From the NCBI GenBank assembly GCA_009746045.1, contig RPFO01000253.1, positions 126,001 to 190,000 of the forward strand: 64,000 bases of DNA, in the 5' to 3' direction. Below the pieces are notes generated by a model. That model was not told where the DNA came from, did not search any database, and saw nothing but the letters and a program-made list of their open reading frames with translations. Each line of letters starts with the position of its first letter. Positions within the stretch are counted from its first letter, which is position 1. This DNA is from Mesostigma viride. Lineage: Eukaryota; Streptophyta; Mesostigmatophyceae; Mesostigmatales; Mesostigmataceae. Both the position numbers and the translations under genes were made by a program. Shown here one piece after another: positions 1 through 10,639 of this stretch.

Positions 1-751
1 CTTGGCTTGATACCAACGCCGAATACAAGCCTGAATCAGGCAATGTGCTAGGAGCAAGGTTGTTGACAGCTGCGTTTGCTGCCAGTGGAACGCGCCTGAA
101 AAAAAAAAAAAACAGTCCTCTACCTCTGGACGACAGTACCTGGTGCCGACCAGATTTTCCCTATTGTCGCTGGTCATTCCGCGACGAAATATATCAAAAT
201 GCTATCGTAACTCTCAGGCAGGCAAAATTCCATTCATCTGAGCAGCGCTTTTAAGTTATACCCTTGAAAAAATCAAAATCCTGACAATCCTGCCAATTGC
301 CATAAACCACCCAGCAGCACGCCACCTATTGCAGCATATATCTCCGAATTTTGTGCTTGCCAGTAATTGACGCTGCGATGCACCTTGAATAGAAAATCGC
401 CTGACGCGAGCCAACGACCAACGTGCATTCATCACGCAGGCTCAGCACTAAATCATAAAGCATTGGACTTCACACTGTACTGCTGCCCAGCCGCCAGAGA
501 ATAGCTTCTAAGATAGTTTCAGGTCAGTTCGTTGAATCCCACGCCTTTTCAAGGATAGTTTCAGGTATGTAATTGAAAGTTGGCTTCTAGTACGTTTTGA
601 TTGAACAATTCAGAGTGCTGAAATCAGACTAATTGAACTGTACCGGGCGACTGGACAATACTAACTTCTACAACTCTCTGACTGACTGACTGACAACAGC
701 TAGCCTAGACACGGGCCTTTCCAAATCTCTGCTGCCCATGTGCGGCGTGGG

Positions 752-992
<241 letters not shown>

Positions 993-1078
993 TCGGGCCA
1001 GTGCACCAGAGAATCAGAACTCAGACGACAGACGAATTACCATTGACACTTGGCCGACCAACAAGTGACCCCTAGCAC

Positions 1079-1205
1079 AGTGTGGCCGCGGCCACAAAAA
1101 TCCTGCGGCCACATGTGACCGCGGGCACGAAAATTCCGCGGCCACGTGTGACCGCAGCGTCCAAAATCCGGCGGCCCGCGGCCACATGTGGCCGCGCGCG
1201 GCCCG
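1079..1205. repeat. GC-rich palindromic tandem repeat
   Basis: Short motifs such as GCGGCCACATGTGACCGCG and GCGGCCACGTGTGACCGC recur about every 40 bases, separated by AAAATCC-type spacers. Each motif is nearly self-complementary (GGCCACATGTGGCC), so the stretch could fold into several small hairpins. It contains CACGTG and CACATG E-box-like cores. No gene is seen in it. Confidence 0.7.
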
Positions 1206-2255
1206 TTAGCAAAAACACTGCCGCATGGGAGTGTGCAGCGTAGCCCCTATCCTTCTCAATGTCACTGGCATCAGCGTCTACCATTTGGACCACATCTGAG
1301 AATTTTCAAGTGGATATTTACATAGGGCGTTCTGGGATGGCGTCTTGTAGTCTGGGGGGATTGGCCACTGAAGCCAGCAACTTGGAGAGGTTATAGGGGT
1401 GGGGCTGACGGGCTGTCGCTCTGATCGAATCCCAGCGGGCGCCATGAGTGTGTAGGAGCATGCTTCTCTGCGACCTACAGCAATCACGAACCTGCTTGTT
1501 CTGTCTCTGCTGTTCTGGTGGACCTTCCTCCACACGTGCAGGTGGCGGGCAAGGGCACAAAAGGCTCCGATCGGGCGGACCTGAAGAAACCCAAGTAAGA
1601 TTATTACTGTTGATATGGAGGGCTAACCTCTGAAGGATTGCCCCAGGGAGCATACCGATGTTGATGTAAACCATGGCGGGTTGTGTTGCCTGCTTGTGAG
1701 TGGACTGTTACAATTTTACCCACATGCTTGCCTTTGTCATGTGTGACCATGGTAGTGAATGTCAATAGAAGAGTCATATTGTCTCTGTATATGTACAGGT
1801 GTGGCGCATCGTGTGCGTGCAAGGAAGTTACGTACTTGGCAGGTAAAACTTTTGGTGTAGGGGAGGGCTGTGCACAAATGTGCACGATGTGTGGGGCCTT
1901 GGGGCACCCCGTTTACCGCATTTCCGTCAACTGTGGCCAATGTTTCAGGAAATAAATTTAATAGCCACGCACGATTAGACGCAACACCTTAAACCATTAT
2001 CATCTCCTTCCTGGTTCTCCTACGCTGACAACCCTCGTCGCAATGCCAGAATATCGGCAAGCAGCGCTGTGGACATGGAGCACCCAAGCCCATTTTCATT
2101 CAGATTTCAAGGTTTCACCGCCGCCTCTACCGTCTAGGAAGTTTTCACCGTCTAGGAAGGAGAGTCCGCATGCTCATGGGGCCGCGCTGGCGTATGCGTA
2201 CTTTATGCGCATACTTAATGTGCGCACTATATGCGTGTACGATGTTTGGCCGCAG

Positions 2256-4836
2256 GTGGGCTGAGACGGAGGCGGACCAGGCCGGCCCGATGCTGCGCTT
2301 TGCCTACCCCTATGGTGCCACGCTCAGTGTGCAGAAGCCTGCCGTGTCGCTGCTGTCGTCCGGCAAGATCGCCTACCCGATGCACCGGCCCATTGGTGAG
2401 CGAGCAAACCCGCATGCGTGCCGTCATGGCCCGCAGCGGTTAAGCATTTCCCGTGGCCATGGCTGGCAAGGATTGTACTTGCTTCTGGATGCTCCTACTC
2501 TCATGCTTGCCCTTGTCACGGGTGCCAGCAAATGCCCACTGATTTTTTTCTTGTGGTAATGGAAAGTTGACCGTTTGCCGCTGGGCATCCCTGGCCTCAG
2601 TTTACCAGGCAGTGTGCACGCCAATCGAGCATCCCACTGACCAGCCACGACACACACAAAACACTGGGCGTACACATCAGTGTCTGTATATAATCGTTCT
2701 GATAAAGTCTGCGTAAATTTTGCACGACCCCAAATCTTGCTTTCTTGTGACACCTCCTCGACATATCTTGAAACGTTTCTATTCTCATTCTGCTTTCGAC
2801 ATACCTTGTGACATCCTTTTAACCTTGGCATGGCTTCTGTCACCCCCCCTTGCGAACACCTCCCGCCCACCTCTCCCTCTCCCAGGCGCTGCGTGGCAGA
2901 ACAAGGGCGGCAAGGGCCGGCTGGTCGTGCTGGGCAGCGTGCAGATGTTCGACGACACCTGGCTCGACCGCGAGGAGAACGGGGCGCTCATGGACTTTGT
3001 CTTCCGGTGGCTCGCGCCCGGGTCCAACGTGCAGCTGTACGGGCTGGATGCGGAGGAACCCGATGTGGCCGAGTACCACCACCTGCCGGACACCGAGGCG
3101 CTCGCGGAGAGGCTGCGCTCCTGCTTGCAGGTGCGCGGGAGTGCCCGTTTCTTACCGCTTCGCTCAGCAACCCCTGAAAAAGGGGTTGGGGTCGGCATTT
3201 CCGGAGTCAGGGGTGCTGGTTAAGCATGGCCGGCCGAAGTTGTACTTGGAGCCATAGTCGTGCAGGCAGAAGTGGGGGAAGCCAATGTCCATGCGGGCAG
3301 GAGCCCCAGGGCCTGTATCGAGGAGGGCCGGGAGGGCCGGGTGGGTCATGCTAGTGGAGATAATCCGTGTGGAACGCATGGGATGACCACTCCTTTTGCA
3401 TGGCAGAGGCCCGCGGTTGTTCTGGGAAAGGCGGCGAGGCCAAGTCGCATTGTCGAGGGCTAATGAGCCCTGTACACAGAAGTGTGCCGTCCCCAATCTT
3501 GCGCCTGCTCGGCTTGACCTGCTGTTGTTGTGCTGGTGGCGTGCCCGTGTTATACGTGTACCCGGGTTGTACCCTCTCATCGCTGCAACCACCACCACCA
3601 CACACACACACATGCGTGCACGCAGGAGGGCGAGGAGGTTCCCAAGGATTTCACGACGCTGTTCGACGACCTCCTCTTCAAGCTGGACACGGCGCTCATC
3701 CCCGAAGCAGTCGAGCTTTACTCCAAGCTGGGCGTGAAGCACGCGCCGCTGACGCTGATCAGCCCCCAGTTTGAGAAGCCGCTACCACCGCTGCAGCCGG
3801 CGGTGTTCCCCCCCGCGCTGAAGGAGCCTCCCCCTCCCGCGTTGGACCTGTTTGACCTGGACGAGCACTTTGCGTCGGAGAAGGGCCGCCTGGCCAACAT
3901 CACGAACAAGTGCATGGAGGGGTCGGACGAGGACATCGAGTTCTACGTGCGCGAGGCGTGCAACATCCTGGGGGTCACCCAGAAGGTGGGTGCGCGCAAG
4001 CTCATGTGTGCTGACAAGGTGGATGCAAGGTGCTGCCGTGGGAACAAGGTGGATGCAGGTTGCTGCCGTGGGAACAAGGTGGCACTCGCCCTGTCCTTGT
4101 TAACAAAATGAGTGGTTGTTAACAAATGGGCAGTGCTGGCAGTTTCAGTTTCTGCTGGAGGCATCCTGGGGGGTGGACAGATGAGCGTGCGTGCTTGCGG
4201 TGTTATAGTGTTGCTATTTTATGTTGGCAATTGGTGCAAGCTGGCAACAAAGAAGAAGCGACACCATAGAACGCGGATTGCCAGTAAATAACTGCATTCC
4301 TGCGCGGTCATGTATGGCTGGTTGTCTCCTTGATATATGGCGCGTATGAGTGCCTGAACCTAGAATGCAGCCGGTTTTTGTCTCACAAACTTCAAGGTTG
4401 ACTTTCGCCAGGTGTTTGGCACAAGGGCAGTTCTCATGTCATGCCACCGATTCAGATGAAACCGGTCTACATCATTTCTGGTTGTCTCATCGATATCGCT
4501 AGTACTGTAAGCAATGCCCAATCCAGCGTTAGATTGACTATGTACAATACCCTATTCAAGCACTGTGTGTGTTCCTTTTCCTAACAGCAGCTGGTTTGCT
4601 GCTCACTGGTTTTCGTGGAACCCCTTGTCTGACTGCGCAACCTGCAGGTTTGCCAAGATGGCGAGAACCCTGCCATGGTCAACCCCAAGCGACTGCTGGC
4701 CTACGTCTTGCACCGTGTCGCCGACTACAAGAAAATCAACCAGGAGAATATGATGGACCAGGATATCATGGGGGGTGCCCCTATGGGGGGGGAACGTGCT
4801 GGCGCAGAGAGCCCAGACATCAACATTGTTTCATAA
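2256..4836 (+). CDS. IFT52: Intraflagellar transport protein 52 (IFT52), C-terminal part, four exons
   Basis: IFT52 is a core subunit of the IFT-B complex, which carries cargo along cilia and flagella. Exons by GT-AG splicing and frame: 2256-2395, 2886-3130, 3626-3985 and 4648-4836 (stop TAA 4834-4836). Junction phases all match, giving about 310 codons, while the family is usually about 430-450 residues, so the N-terminal third is missing from view. Recognisable family sequence includes FAYPYGATLSVQKPAVSLLS in the first exon, GRLVVLGSVQMF in the second, FTTLFDDLLFKL, LQPAVFPPALKEPPPP and FYVREACNILGVTQ in the third, and LLAYVLHRVADYKKINQEN in the fourth. The acceptor of the first visible exon is the least certain boundary. 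Intron 3 carries tandem copies resembling the exon 3 donor. The tail after KKINQEN is short and Met/Gly-rich. Confidence 0.93.
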
Positions 4837-5427
4837 TCATATGTGGCCTGATCTGTCAGCTCAACCAAAGAATTGTCGGCTTCTGCCTGGAATCATGGGA
4901 TAGCCAACCGGCTGGACTGTGCAGCATGCATGGCTTCAGGCTGTCTGCACGAGGTTGAGTGGCATGTCAAGAGGGGACGCCATGGCGTATTTCGAAGCTA
5001 ACATCCATGGGCAACATGACTCTTGCTTGTTGCTTAGTTACTTGCAAGATGTTTGAAAGGTTCAAGCCGGGTATCATTGTGAGACAATACCGCAATGTGA
5101 TGACTGCAACACTAGGGAGCATGATAGGCCAGCAAACTTGTACACAGATTGAGCTTTTGTGAAGTGAGGCCTCACCAGACAACAGTGTTACTGAATTCAT
5201 GTAGTATCTGAGTCAAACTAATTGATTCGGTATTGATTTTTTACTCCCCATGCTATCTCTTTCCATCCACCACCCTATCAGACACTTCCAGGTGTTCACA
5301 GTAAACAGTTCTCTCTAGCTCCCACCATGCAGGTCTTCCTACAGACAGCCACGCAGCTTCCGCAATCTTTGTGCCTTTAATTCCTCTCGATCAGGCAACT
5401 GGATCTAGGTGCCCACACGGTGTACTT
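4837..5427. other. Spacer after IFT52
   Basis: Contains the 3' flank of IFT52. Only short open frames are present and none resembles a known protein. No tRNA or repeat was recognised until the TTAA tail at 5428. Confidence 0.5.
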
Positions 5428-5777
5428 TAATTAATTAATTAATTAGACTCGTGCTCCTGTTGGGGAGTCACGGAGCGTTAACCCCGATGGATGGACGGGT
5501 GCAAACAGTCCTACCGGTCTAAGCTATCTACACCAGCTATCTACAACATCTATCTACAAAATCTATCAACAACAACTCTACCCTAGGGGACCTGTCTGGT
5601 GTGCTTCCTGTATGTAATTTGCACACGCGGGCGCTTCCCCACGGGGGGGGGCTCGTTGTCCTCTATGACCTGGGCCCACTTGGCCTTGTCCATCATCTTT
5701 TTCCGAATCACGGAGAGGCCTAGGCCCCCCATGTCCTCTACACTAGCTGTTCTTTGAAGGTGCGGGCCTTGCGGCAT
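5428..5777 (-). mobile_element. LINE 3'-end fragment, TTAA-tailed
   Basis: The - strand ORF at 5583-5777 ends with residues like KAKWAQVIEDNEPPPVGKRP. This matches the C-terminal K/R-W-x-x-(I/V)-...-PVGK-P-P pattern of the + strand LINE ends near 6250 and 37650. The ORF stop is followed (towards lower coordinates) by about 130 bases of 3' UTR containing a CTCCGTGACTCCCCAACAGG block and then a TTAATTAA tail at 5428-5444. This is a typical 5'-truncated non-LTR insertion. No reverse transcriptase remains in this copy. Confidence 0.6.
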
Positions 5778-5789
5778 CTAACATCACAG

Positions 5790-5955
5790 GGCCGGTCTCT
5801 GCGCAAGCGGGGGGTGCGCGGCCCGGCCCCTGCCCGCTGTGCACACTCACTCTGGTGCTCCGTGCATGACTGCGCCCCAACAGGAGCACGTGTTTAATTA
5901 ATTAATTAATTAATTAATTAATTAATTAATTAATTAATTAATTAATTAATTAATT
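5790..5955 (+). mobile_element. LINE 3' end with long (TTAA)n tail
   Basis: A 3' UTR similar to the previous fragment but in the opposite orientation, with the shared block ending in GCCCCAACAGGAGCACGTG, runs into about 60 bases of (TTAA)n at 5893-5955. Related sequence without a long tail occurs near 61150-61300. The tetranucleotide run probably began as the tail of the retrotransposed RNA and has since expanded. Confidence 0.55.
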
Positions 5956-6159
5956 TTATTAATATGCCGCGCTGGCTGGCCAAGCCACTGGTGGGGGCCG
6001 GCCATGCAGAGCGTGGCTGAATTCTTAAGGAATTATCCATGGGGAGTCCCGTTATAGGAGCACAATAGCATAGGCGTAGGCCACTTGCTAATCTAAGCCT
6101 GACTAATCTACACTACTGCTATATTCCCTATACTACGGGATTGCTTCCCAAAAGGGTAG

Positions 6160-6515
6160 GGAAACCTGTCACGAACTACATCCAGATGTTGCTGGACGAC
6201 CTAGTGGTCCCAGCCCAGTTTGAGCACTGCATCCACTCTCTCTCCTGTCTTTGGATTGCCATGCAGGACTAGACGCGGTGGCAGAAGATTGTCAAGGCGC
6301 ACACGCCCGACCCTGTGGGCAAGCCCCCTCCCCCCAAGCGGAGGAGGCGTTTTGATGAGTAGTGTAGTTAGGATTTTCTAGACTAGATAGCTTAGAGTTA
6401 GGATAGTTCGATTACGCGGCTTCCTCCACCCCACCCATCCATCAGGGAATATGTGCTACATGATCTCCCAACGGAGGCATGTTATAATTTAATTTAATTT
6501 TACGGGATTGCTGGG
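6160..6515 (+). mobile_element. LINE ORF C-terminus and 3' UTR
   Basis: The + strand reading includes LVVPAQFEHCIHSLS, an in-frame TAG, then TRWQKIVKAHTPDPVGKPPP and an Arg-rich end with a TAG stop at about 6359-6364. It aligns by eye with the copy at 37534-37760, which reads LVVPAQFEHRISSLSLAW. The 3' UTR shares CATGATCTCCCAACGGAG followed by an AATTT-rich tail. Because of the internal stop this copy is dead. Confidence 0.7.
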
Positions 6516-6794
6516 GTGGCATGGGGCGCCTGCCAGGGCTTGCACGTTCGACGTGGATTACCGCCCCCCTCCAGTATACCGGCTTCCCCCAGGTGCGGTC
6601 TGCCGGCCGAGCTGGAGGTATTAATTAATTAATTAAAATCATAGTTCGGTGGGGAGCATATGTAACACATAGCCCTGAGAAAGGGGCATCTATGGGTTTG
6701 TAATACAATCAGGGCGACAACCTGCAGGTGTAGGATGTACAACTATCACTTGCTCTGGGTGCACTAGGTGCACCTGCACCTCCATGGTGGTTCA
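6516..6794. other. Spacer with a short TTAA tract
   Basis: Holds a TTAA tract near 6621-6637, possibly another retrotransposon tail. Nothing else recognised. Confidence 0.4.
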
Positions 6795-7560
6795 TGCCTC
6801 CTAAACAAGCACAGGCACCCAGGGGGGGCTTGAGGAGAGCTGGAGGTATAGGTCAGCTAGCCATAGCTCCCGTCTCCGCTGTTGCTGTGCCAGGGTCAAG
6901 TCGTCGTCCAGCGTGAAGGAAATCCCCGAGAGCTTCTTGCGACATTTAAGAAACAACAGCTTATCCGCCATGTACTTGAAGGTGAGCAGGGGAGCCGGGC
7001 CAGCCTTACCCCGCGCGCGGGGGTCGAGGCGGACTAGCCGACATCCGCAGCTCACCACCAGTGAGTTGCATGGGGACAAGAATGTTGCGCCGTGAGAAGA
7101 GTCGTCGAGGTCTCACCTGCCGGCTGGTCGAAGTGCTTGACGATGACATTGTGCATGGCTGCGCTTGGTGATGTCGGCCTCCTCGCGGAGGTCGAGCGTT
7201 TGTTGCTTGAGCTGCATGCCGCGATGGTGGAGGCGGTGGAGGTGGTACGTGTGGTGCTTCGATCAGCATGTCCGCGCCTAGGCCTGGGTAGGAGGAGCAT
7301 CGTCGGCTGGGCCAGCAGATGCTGGCCGGCCGGCCGGGCGGCAATGTCCTTCACCGCCTGGGCTGTGAGGCCTGCGGTGTATTGCAGGCACTCAATGGCG
7401 GTGGCGTTGTCATGGAGGCGCTGGTCGATGTCGAGGAGCTGGGCTTGATCGATGTCGGCAGTGGAGGTGGAGGCGAGGCCGGTGGAGGTGGAGGTGAGTG
7501 TGGTGGAAAGGTGAGGGAGCTCAGCAGCCATGCAGTGTGCTGCCCATTGCTGCCACATAT
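6795..7560 (-). pseudogene. LINE ORF1-like fragment, frameshifted
   Basis: The - strand ORF 7052-7558 (helical, Ala/Thr/Ser-rich, no known domain) is followed in another frame by 6801-7079, which contains FKYMADKLLFLKCRKKLSGI and then DDDLTLAQQQRRREL. That combination (a fold packing against KLxGxxIxxDDDLTxxQQxxRxEL) is what ORF1 proteins of L1-like non-LTR elements show in their RNA-binding region. The frame change at about 7050-7080 and the lack of a downstream ORF2 on this strand indicate a decayed copy. Assignment is by pattern only. Confidence 0.5.
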
Positions 7561-8410
7561 GCAGTGAGGGGAGTCACGTGCTGCTCGAGGGCTTCCTTAA
7601 CGATGGAGTGGAATGTGGGTGAACCCCATAATGGCGGCAAAGCGCGCACGTGCCTGGCGCATAACGTGATCCACGACAGTAATGAACAGATACGGGGACA
7701 GGCCACAACCTCATTTCCACACCCCGTTGTGAAGGGGATTGAATGGTGGGGTGGTGCCTTCCGCAGTCCGCACTATATACTGCCTGTGATCCGGCCTCGT
7801 ACAGCCGGCGAATGGCAGCAATAAATGTTGGTGCATGGCACGCGGTCCAGAGTTAGGATGGCCCAAAGAGCCTCATGCACAGAGGACCGTGTCAAAAGCC
7901 TTGATGTAGTCGACAAAAATGAAGACCAGTGGAAAACCATCAGGGCAAATGTGACGCACCTCGTCCACCAGCCGGCGCGCGACAAACACAGCCATGACGG
8001 TGTTACGGCCACTACGGAAAACCATCTGAGACTCATCCAGGTGTGGGTCCAGCGCCCAGCACAGTGCCAGGCTGTGCGGCATCATGCATGCGCATTATCA
8101 GTCGAAGCTAGACCTTCAGCGCTGCCAGAGCTCTGGAGGCAGACACCCCGATAGTTGCCGGGGTCAGCAGCAGAACCGGCCCTTCTTGTACAGCATGACG
8201 ACTGTTCGGATGGCCGTCTGCCACTCATGCATGCAGCAGGCGGAGGCTCATCAGAGAGCAGAACACGGTTGCAGAACGCCAGCAGTAGCTCCCGCACCGC
8301 CAGGTCAGGGGTCTTGATCGAGTGCAGCTCGGCCGAAAGGTGCATGTCGGCACCGACCGCCGTAACTTACCGCAAGCGAGCAAGGGCAACATCCAATTCA
8401 GGACTCCCAA
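7561..8410 (-). pseudogene. Non-LTR reverse transcriptase fragment
   Basis: The - strand frame at 7873-8085 reads QMVFRSGRNTVMAVFVARRL, then DGFPLVFIFVDYIKAFDTV. This is the RT finger/palm segment of LINEs (Q-x-G-F-R-x-G-x-S/N-T, then a hydrophobic-D-x-x-K-A-F-D motif with the first catalytic Asp). Upstream, 8225-8345 has a remnant of the N-Y-R-G-V/I block. Downstream frames near 7700 contain a GCGLSPYLF-like block. The pieces lie in three frames with stops, so it is a pseudogene. On this strand it precedes the ORF1-like fragment, the reverse of an intact LINE, so these are probably two different insertions. Confidence 0.75.
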
Positions 8411-10639
8411 GTGGAGGGGTCACCGGGACGATGTCGCTGGTGGCAAGGCAGCCCTCCTTCAAGGCAGGGACTCGGTAGTCCGCGTCGGAGGCGGGCGCCC
8501 GGGGCCGTGGCCGGGCGTCGGGGGGGGTCCGGCAACACCAAGACGGGCAGCCGTCTCGGGGTGAAACGGCGGCAGGGGGGGGTACAAGTTCTCTTTGCGG
8601 ACGTGTGTAGCCAGCATATCAAGTGAGGATAGCAAGTAGGCATGATGAGGATATCTAGGCTTGATGCCTAGACGTGCTATAATGCCTAAGCTGCACGGTT
8701 CCATGGCCCGGATTAATCTCGATATCCATACATCAGGCCCCATGGTGCTTGTCTCACGCAATGACATATCAATATGCAAAATTGTTTAGCGTAACAAAAC
8801 GTGTTATCAAGACATGCTGATATCGAATAAGCAGCTCATGTGTATGCACGCATGTACGTACGTTGGTAATCAACGTATGCTTACGCACCATATGCCGTCC
8901 AAGAAGATTTGTCTCATAATTTTTTTAAAAAACTATTTCAACCTAGGCATGTATGCACGTGCTACAATATATTGTTTATGTGCCGCCTCCATCGATCATG
9001 GATTATACCCATGAGACATGCATTCTACCAATGATCATGCAGTATACGTTCAATCGGCCTGAACTTTTCAGTAATGTATACCATAGCTACGCTGTAGTTA
9101 GGTAGACTGATTGTAGCTACGTTGTGGTTGAATAGCTACGTTGGAGCTTCAACGTGAGCCTGCTAGCCTCGAGGTTCAACATATGGACAGCTTCAGAAGA
9201 TTCGACATAGGACAGATGTGCGTGCATCGATATCATGACCAATGCAAACGCATAATGACACTCCAACATATACCAATAGAGGTACCAGACGTCCTATTGT
9301 TCACAAACTCCATGTGAAGCCGGTGAATGTGGACTTGGGCACGGCAAACTTACCACAAGTGAGCCCCGGAAGGCACTCCAGCGTATACCACTAGGCTGAC
9401 TGAAATGAGTCTGGTGATGAGGCAAAGGACTAAGCTTCAGCAGGCTGATGATGAAACAGACATCACCTGCGAGAAATTTCCGGATGGGTGATCTGGCTCC
9501 CCGGCCTCGGCATTCAGGGCTTGACCATACCAGTGCATGAGGATTCCCATTGCTCCATCCTAAGCGTGCCAAGTTTGCCACGGATTTGGGGAGATTCAGG
9601 CGACGATATACATGTAACTTGTACCAATAATTCGCCGGCGTACGTCAATATTAATTTTCTTCTTCTTACGCAAGCCGTCGAGTGCCACTTCTTGCCGGCC
9701 AGCTTCAGTTCCTGTCCCGAACCCTCTCGACTTCAATCCCGACTCACAGGTCACCTTGTCGACGCCTTTTACAAACTATACAATAAAGACCGCTTAGACA
9801 AGGCGTGAGTTGGGATATATTTTGGGTTTGATAACTGCATGGGGGAGCTTTCCATCCAGCCTCGTCCAGCTTTCAAACGTTCATTTACATAGCAAATTAG
9901 CAATCACTGTCCATGCCTAGTCTACAATTTGACGAGTGACGAGTGACAACCAAGTCAACCATGAACCAGCCAGGAACCAGCTCATGTTTTGGCGACCGCA
10001 GACTGTTGTCGAGCGCAGGCCCGGATCCGGCGGCGGCCGTCCGGCGGCCGGGAAAGAGTGCCTCGTTGGCCCTCGTTGGCCGTGCGGCGCAGCTGCCAGC
10101 ATCTTGCGCAGAAAGCGCTGGAAGCTTAACCTATACAACACGAACGTCCAGAAGAACACGTCAACACGAAAGGGCGGGAATTGGGAAAACAGTCAACGAA
10201 TACGCTCTTCGTGGGGTGCCCCCGAGAAAAGCGTCTTGGGGGCCCCAATCGCTGGTGCAAACGTGGGCAAGTTTTGAGGGCCCCAACAGGGTCTCTGCGT
10301 TCTCATTTTACTGCTGTCCCGTCACGTTGGGCACCGCTACTAGGTCGCCGCCCAGTCGTTCGTCCACCTGCGCGGCAACAGTATCTCGGTTCATGTCCAT
10401 CCCGCGGGTCACGGACGTCGCCCAGCGTCCCTGCATGGCTGTACACCAGAGCGGACATACAGCGCTGTATAACAACGGAGACACAGGACAAGCCAAGCGA
10501 AGCCTTTTCTTATGGTATCAGCAACCATAACCAGGCAGAAAGCCCGAACATGACACAACCCACGTGAGACGTTTGGCTGTTTGTTGTAAAGACTTCTTGT
10601 AGCGAATGAAGCCAGGTTTCGTGGGGCTAGCTGCTTAAG
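8411..10639. other. Spacer upstream of the HECT ligase gene
   Basis: The stretch 8640-9480 is AT-richer with only short frames. An open frame at 9488-9808 ends just at a GC|GTGAGT donor-like site but could not be identified. The ligase promoter should lie in the last part, but no convincing TATA or other element was seen. Confidence 0.4.

Noticed and set aside
1318-1674. 118-codon - strand frame upstream of IFT52
   Set aside because: No known domain, atypical codon use for this genome's exons, and no splice partners; also does not resemble the missing IFT52 N-terminus.
9488-9808. 106-codon + strand frame ending at a GC|GTGAGT donor-like site
   Set aside because: The end (LVDAFYKLYNKDRLDKA) looks protein-like, but I could not identify it or find a continuing exon before the ligase start at 10640.
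9936-10530. Overlapping 113- and 195-codon + strand frames upstream of the ligase
   Set aside because: No recognisable domain, no splice support, and the frames overlap each other.
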